49,211 nt of DNA from Rhodospirillales bacterium (GTDB lineage: Bacteria > Pseudomonadota > Alphaproteobacteria > Rhodospirillales > Magnetospirillaceae). A model generated the notes under the pieces. It made no database searches. It saw only the letters and a program-made list of their open reading frames with translations, and had not been told where the DNA came from. The first letter of the stretch is position 1. Each line of letters starts with the position of its first letter. The stretch lies in NCBI GenBank assembly GCA_015654615.1, contig JAATGN010000347.1, positions 1 through 49,211 of the forward strand, written 5' to 3'. Below, one piece after another: positions 48,563 to 49,211 of this stretch. A program made the translations under genes and the position numbers.

Positions 48563-48778
48563 TCAAACCTGTCCGCTCGTCGCGACATCGGCCAGATAGG
48601 CCTTCAGTGTGTCCGCCGGCACAGTATGCTCTTTCCGGAAAGTCTGGACCATCTGACGAGCCGTTTCCCTTCCGGCGGCGGCCTCGTCCTGTACGTTCTG
48701 CCAATTTGTTTTGGCCCAAAGAAGATGCATCGATACGGCGTGAAGACTAAGTCTCATCGGTGCCGTTGAAAGCAACAT
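48563..48778 (-). CDS. Hypothetical small protein
   Basis: I do not recognise this 71-residue ORF. Support is a good ribosome site, AGGAGA 6-7 nt before the ATG at 48778. The C-terminal two thirds are amphipathic helix (TNWQNVQDEAAAGRETARQ, then FRKEHTVPADTLKAYLADV). It has no cysteines, and the N-terminal part is mildly hydrophobic. It lies upstream of the trp genes on the same strand, in a gene-poor stretch that may be an old insertion. Confidence 0.45.
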   Translation of the reverse strand: MLLSTAPMRLSLHAVSMHLLWAKTNWQNVQDEAAAGRETARQMVQTFRKEHTVPADTLKAYLADVATSGQV

Positions 48779-49070
48779 AACCTATCTCCTGACGAAAATA
48801 GTTTGCATCCAGGCGACCATCGGCAAGAGATTGTTATTTCTGAGTGGGGCCGACGCTGAACGGTGATGTACCAAGTGTGAGAATAGGCAGCAATCTTTAA
48901 AAACCGGTAGCGTCGGAAAATACCTAAAAGTATCAGTTAAATATTTTAAATTTATTTAATAATGATATTTTGTTGGCGGTATCGCAGGCGTTCCATCATC
49001 GAGGTTCCTCGTCATGATTGGCCGATTTGAGTCTGGGAGCTTTCTTCGATATGGAAAAAGGTGCGTTCAA
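48779..49070. other. AT-rich stretch without genes
   Basis: About 290 bp with no supported ORF. The part 48890-48980 is far richer in A and T than the rest of the window. It may hold promoters for the small ORF on the minus strand or for a gene beyond the right edge. No clear hexamer pair was found. Confidence 0.5.
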
Positions 49071-49207
49071 GCTAGTGGTCCGTTTCATCTTAAATGAAAG
49101 GGACCACTTAAGCCCGAGCGGCGCTTGAGCCTGCCGAAGCCGGAGGCGAAGGCATCGCATGCAGCCTAGCGGAACGCTTCGTTTTAAACGAAGCATTCCA
49201 CTAGCGT
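49071..49207. repeat. Paired inverted hairpin repeat (REP/BIME-like)
   Basis: Two 35-nt hairpins (49074-49108 and 49168-49202) are inverted copies of one another, separated by a 59-nt GC-rich spacer. Each starts AGTGG or ends CCACT and has a TTAAA-type loop. The stem bases differ between copies but in paired fashion. The ends GCTAGTGG and CCACTAGC are themselves complementary, so the whole element can also close on itself. Confidence 0.85.
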
Positions 49208-49211
49208 GGGA

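Noticed and set aside
48996-49196. 66-residue minus-strand ORF at the right edge
   Set aside because: It runs through the hairpin doublet, is rich in Arg, Lys and Leu by virtue of the repeat, and has no clear ribosome site.

Overview
The window is high-GC DNA from an alphaproteobacterium, most likely a member of Rhodospirillales related to Magnetospirillum or Telmatospirillum. The signs are a PopZ polar organizer beside valS, a LexA gene preceded by the alphaproteobacterial box GTTC-N7-GTTC, a COG4223/mitofilin-like protein, and the order trpG-trpD-trpC-moaC-lexA-comEC-gltX-gltA. The genus call rests on recollection of family traits and gene order; no search was run.

Layout. 1-410: the start of a P4-type tyrosine integrase running off the left edge, next to the 3' end of tRNA-Asn (636-710), so a genomic island probably lies to the left. 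A tRNA-Cys follows. 1164-7006: pcm-like methyltransferase, TolC, PopZ and ValS. 7251-9290: a REC-PAS-PAS-GGDEF signalling protein whose last codons and downstream nested hairpin are tandemly duplicated. 9362-11521 (minus): mitofilin-like protein and an alpha/beta hydrolase. 11786-21265: two plus-strand sulfur units, the sulfate ABC transporter (sbp-cysT-cysW-cysA) and the assimilation genes (siroheme sulfite reductase, cysH, cysD, cysNC). 21364-22704 (minus): trans-aconitate methyltransferase-like protein and an unknown protein.

23052-37621 is a long plus-strand housekeeping run: rpsB-tsf-pyrH-frr-uppS-cdsA-dxr-rseP-bamA-skp-lpxD-fabZ-lpxA-lpxI-lpxB, ending in gloA at 38022. It joins translation factors, undecaprenyl and isoprenoid precursor synthesis, phospholipid synthesis, outer membrane protein assembly and lipid A synthesis. 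From 38149 to 48099 the genes are mainly on the minus strand (small protein, gltA, gltX, PilZ, lexA, moaC, trpC, trpD, trpG), with comEC on plus. The last 1.1 kb is gene-poor, with one small ORF, a possible relic of a Com-like zinc-finger gene, an AT-rich stretch, and a paired hairpin repeat.

Nearly all genes are known housekeeping families. I found no convincing new multi-gene system. The less ordinary content is in the repeats: the duplicated gene end with nested hairpin (8891-9290), two long palindromes built on CACGGA (38047-38133 and 45477-45624), and two related inverted 35-nt hairpins (49074-49202). Also notable are the tRNA-Asn island junction and a sulfite reductase that keeps complete cluster-type cysteine quartets in both halves.
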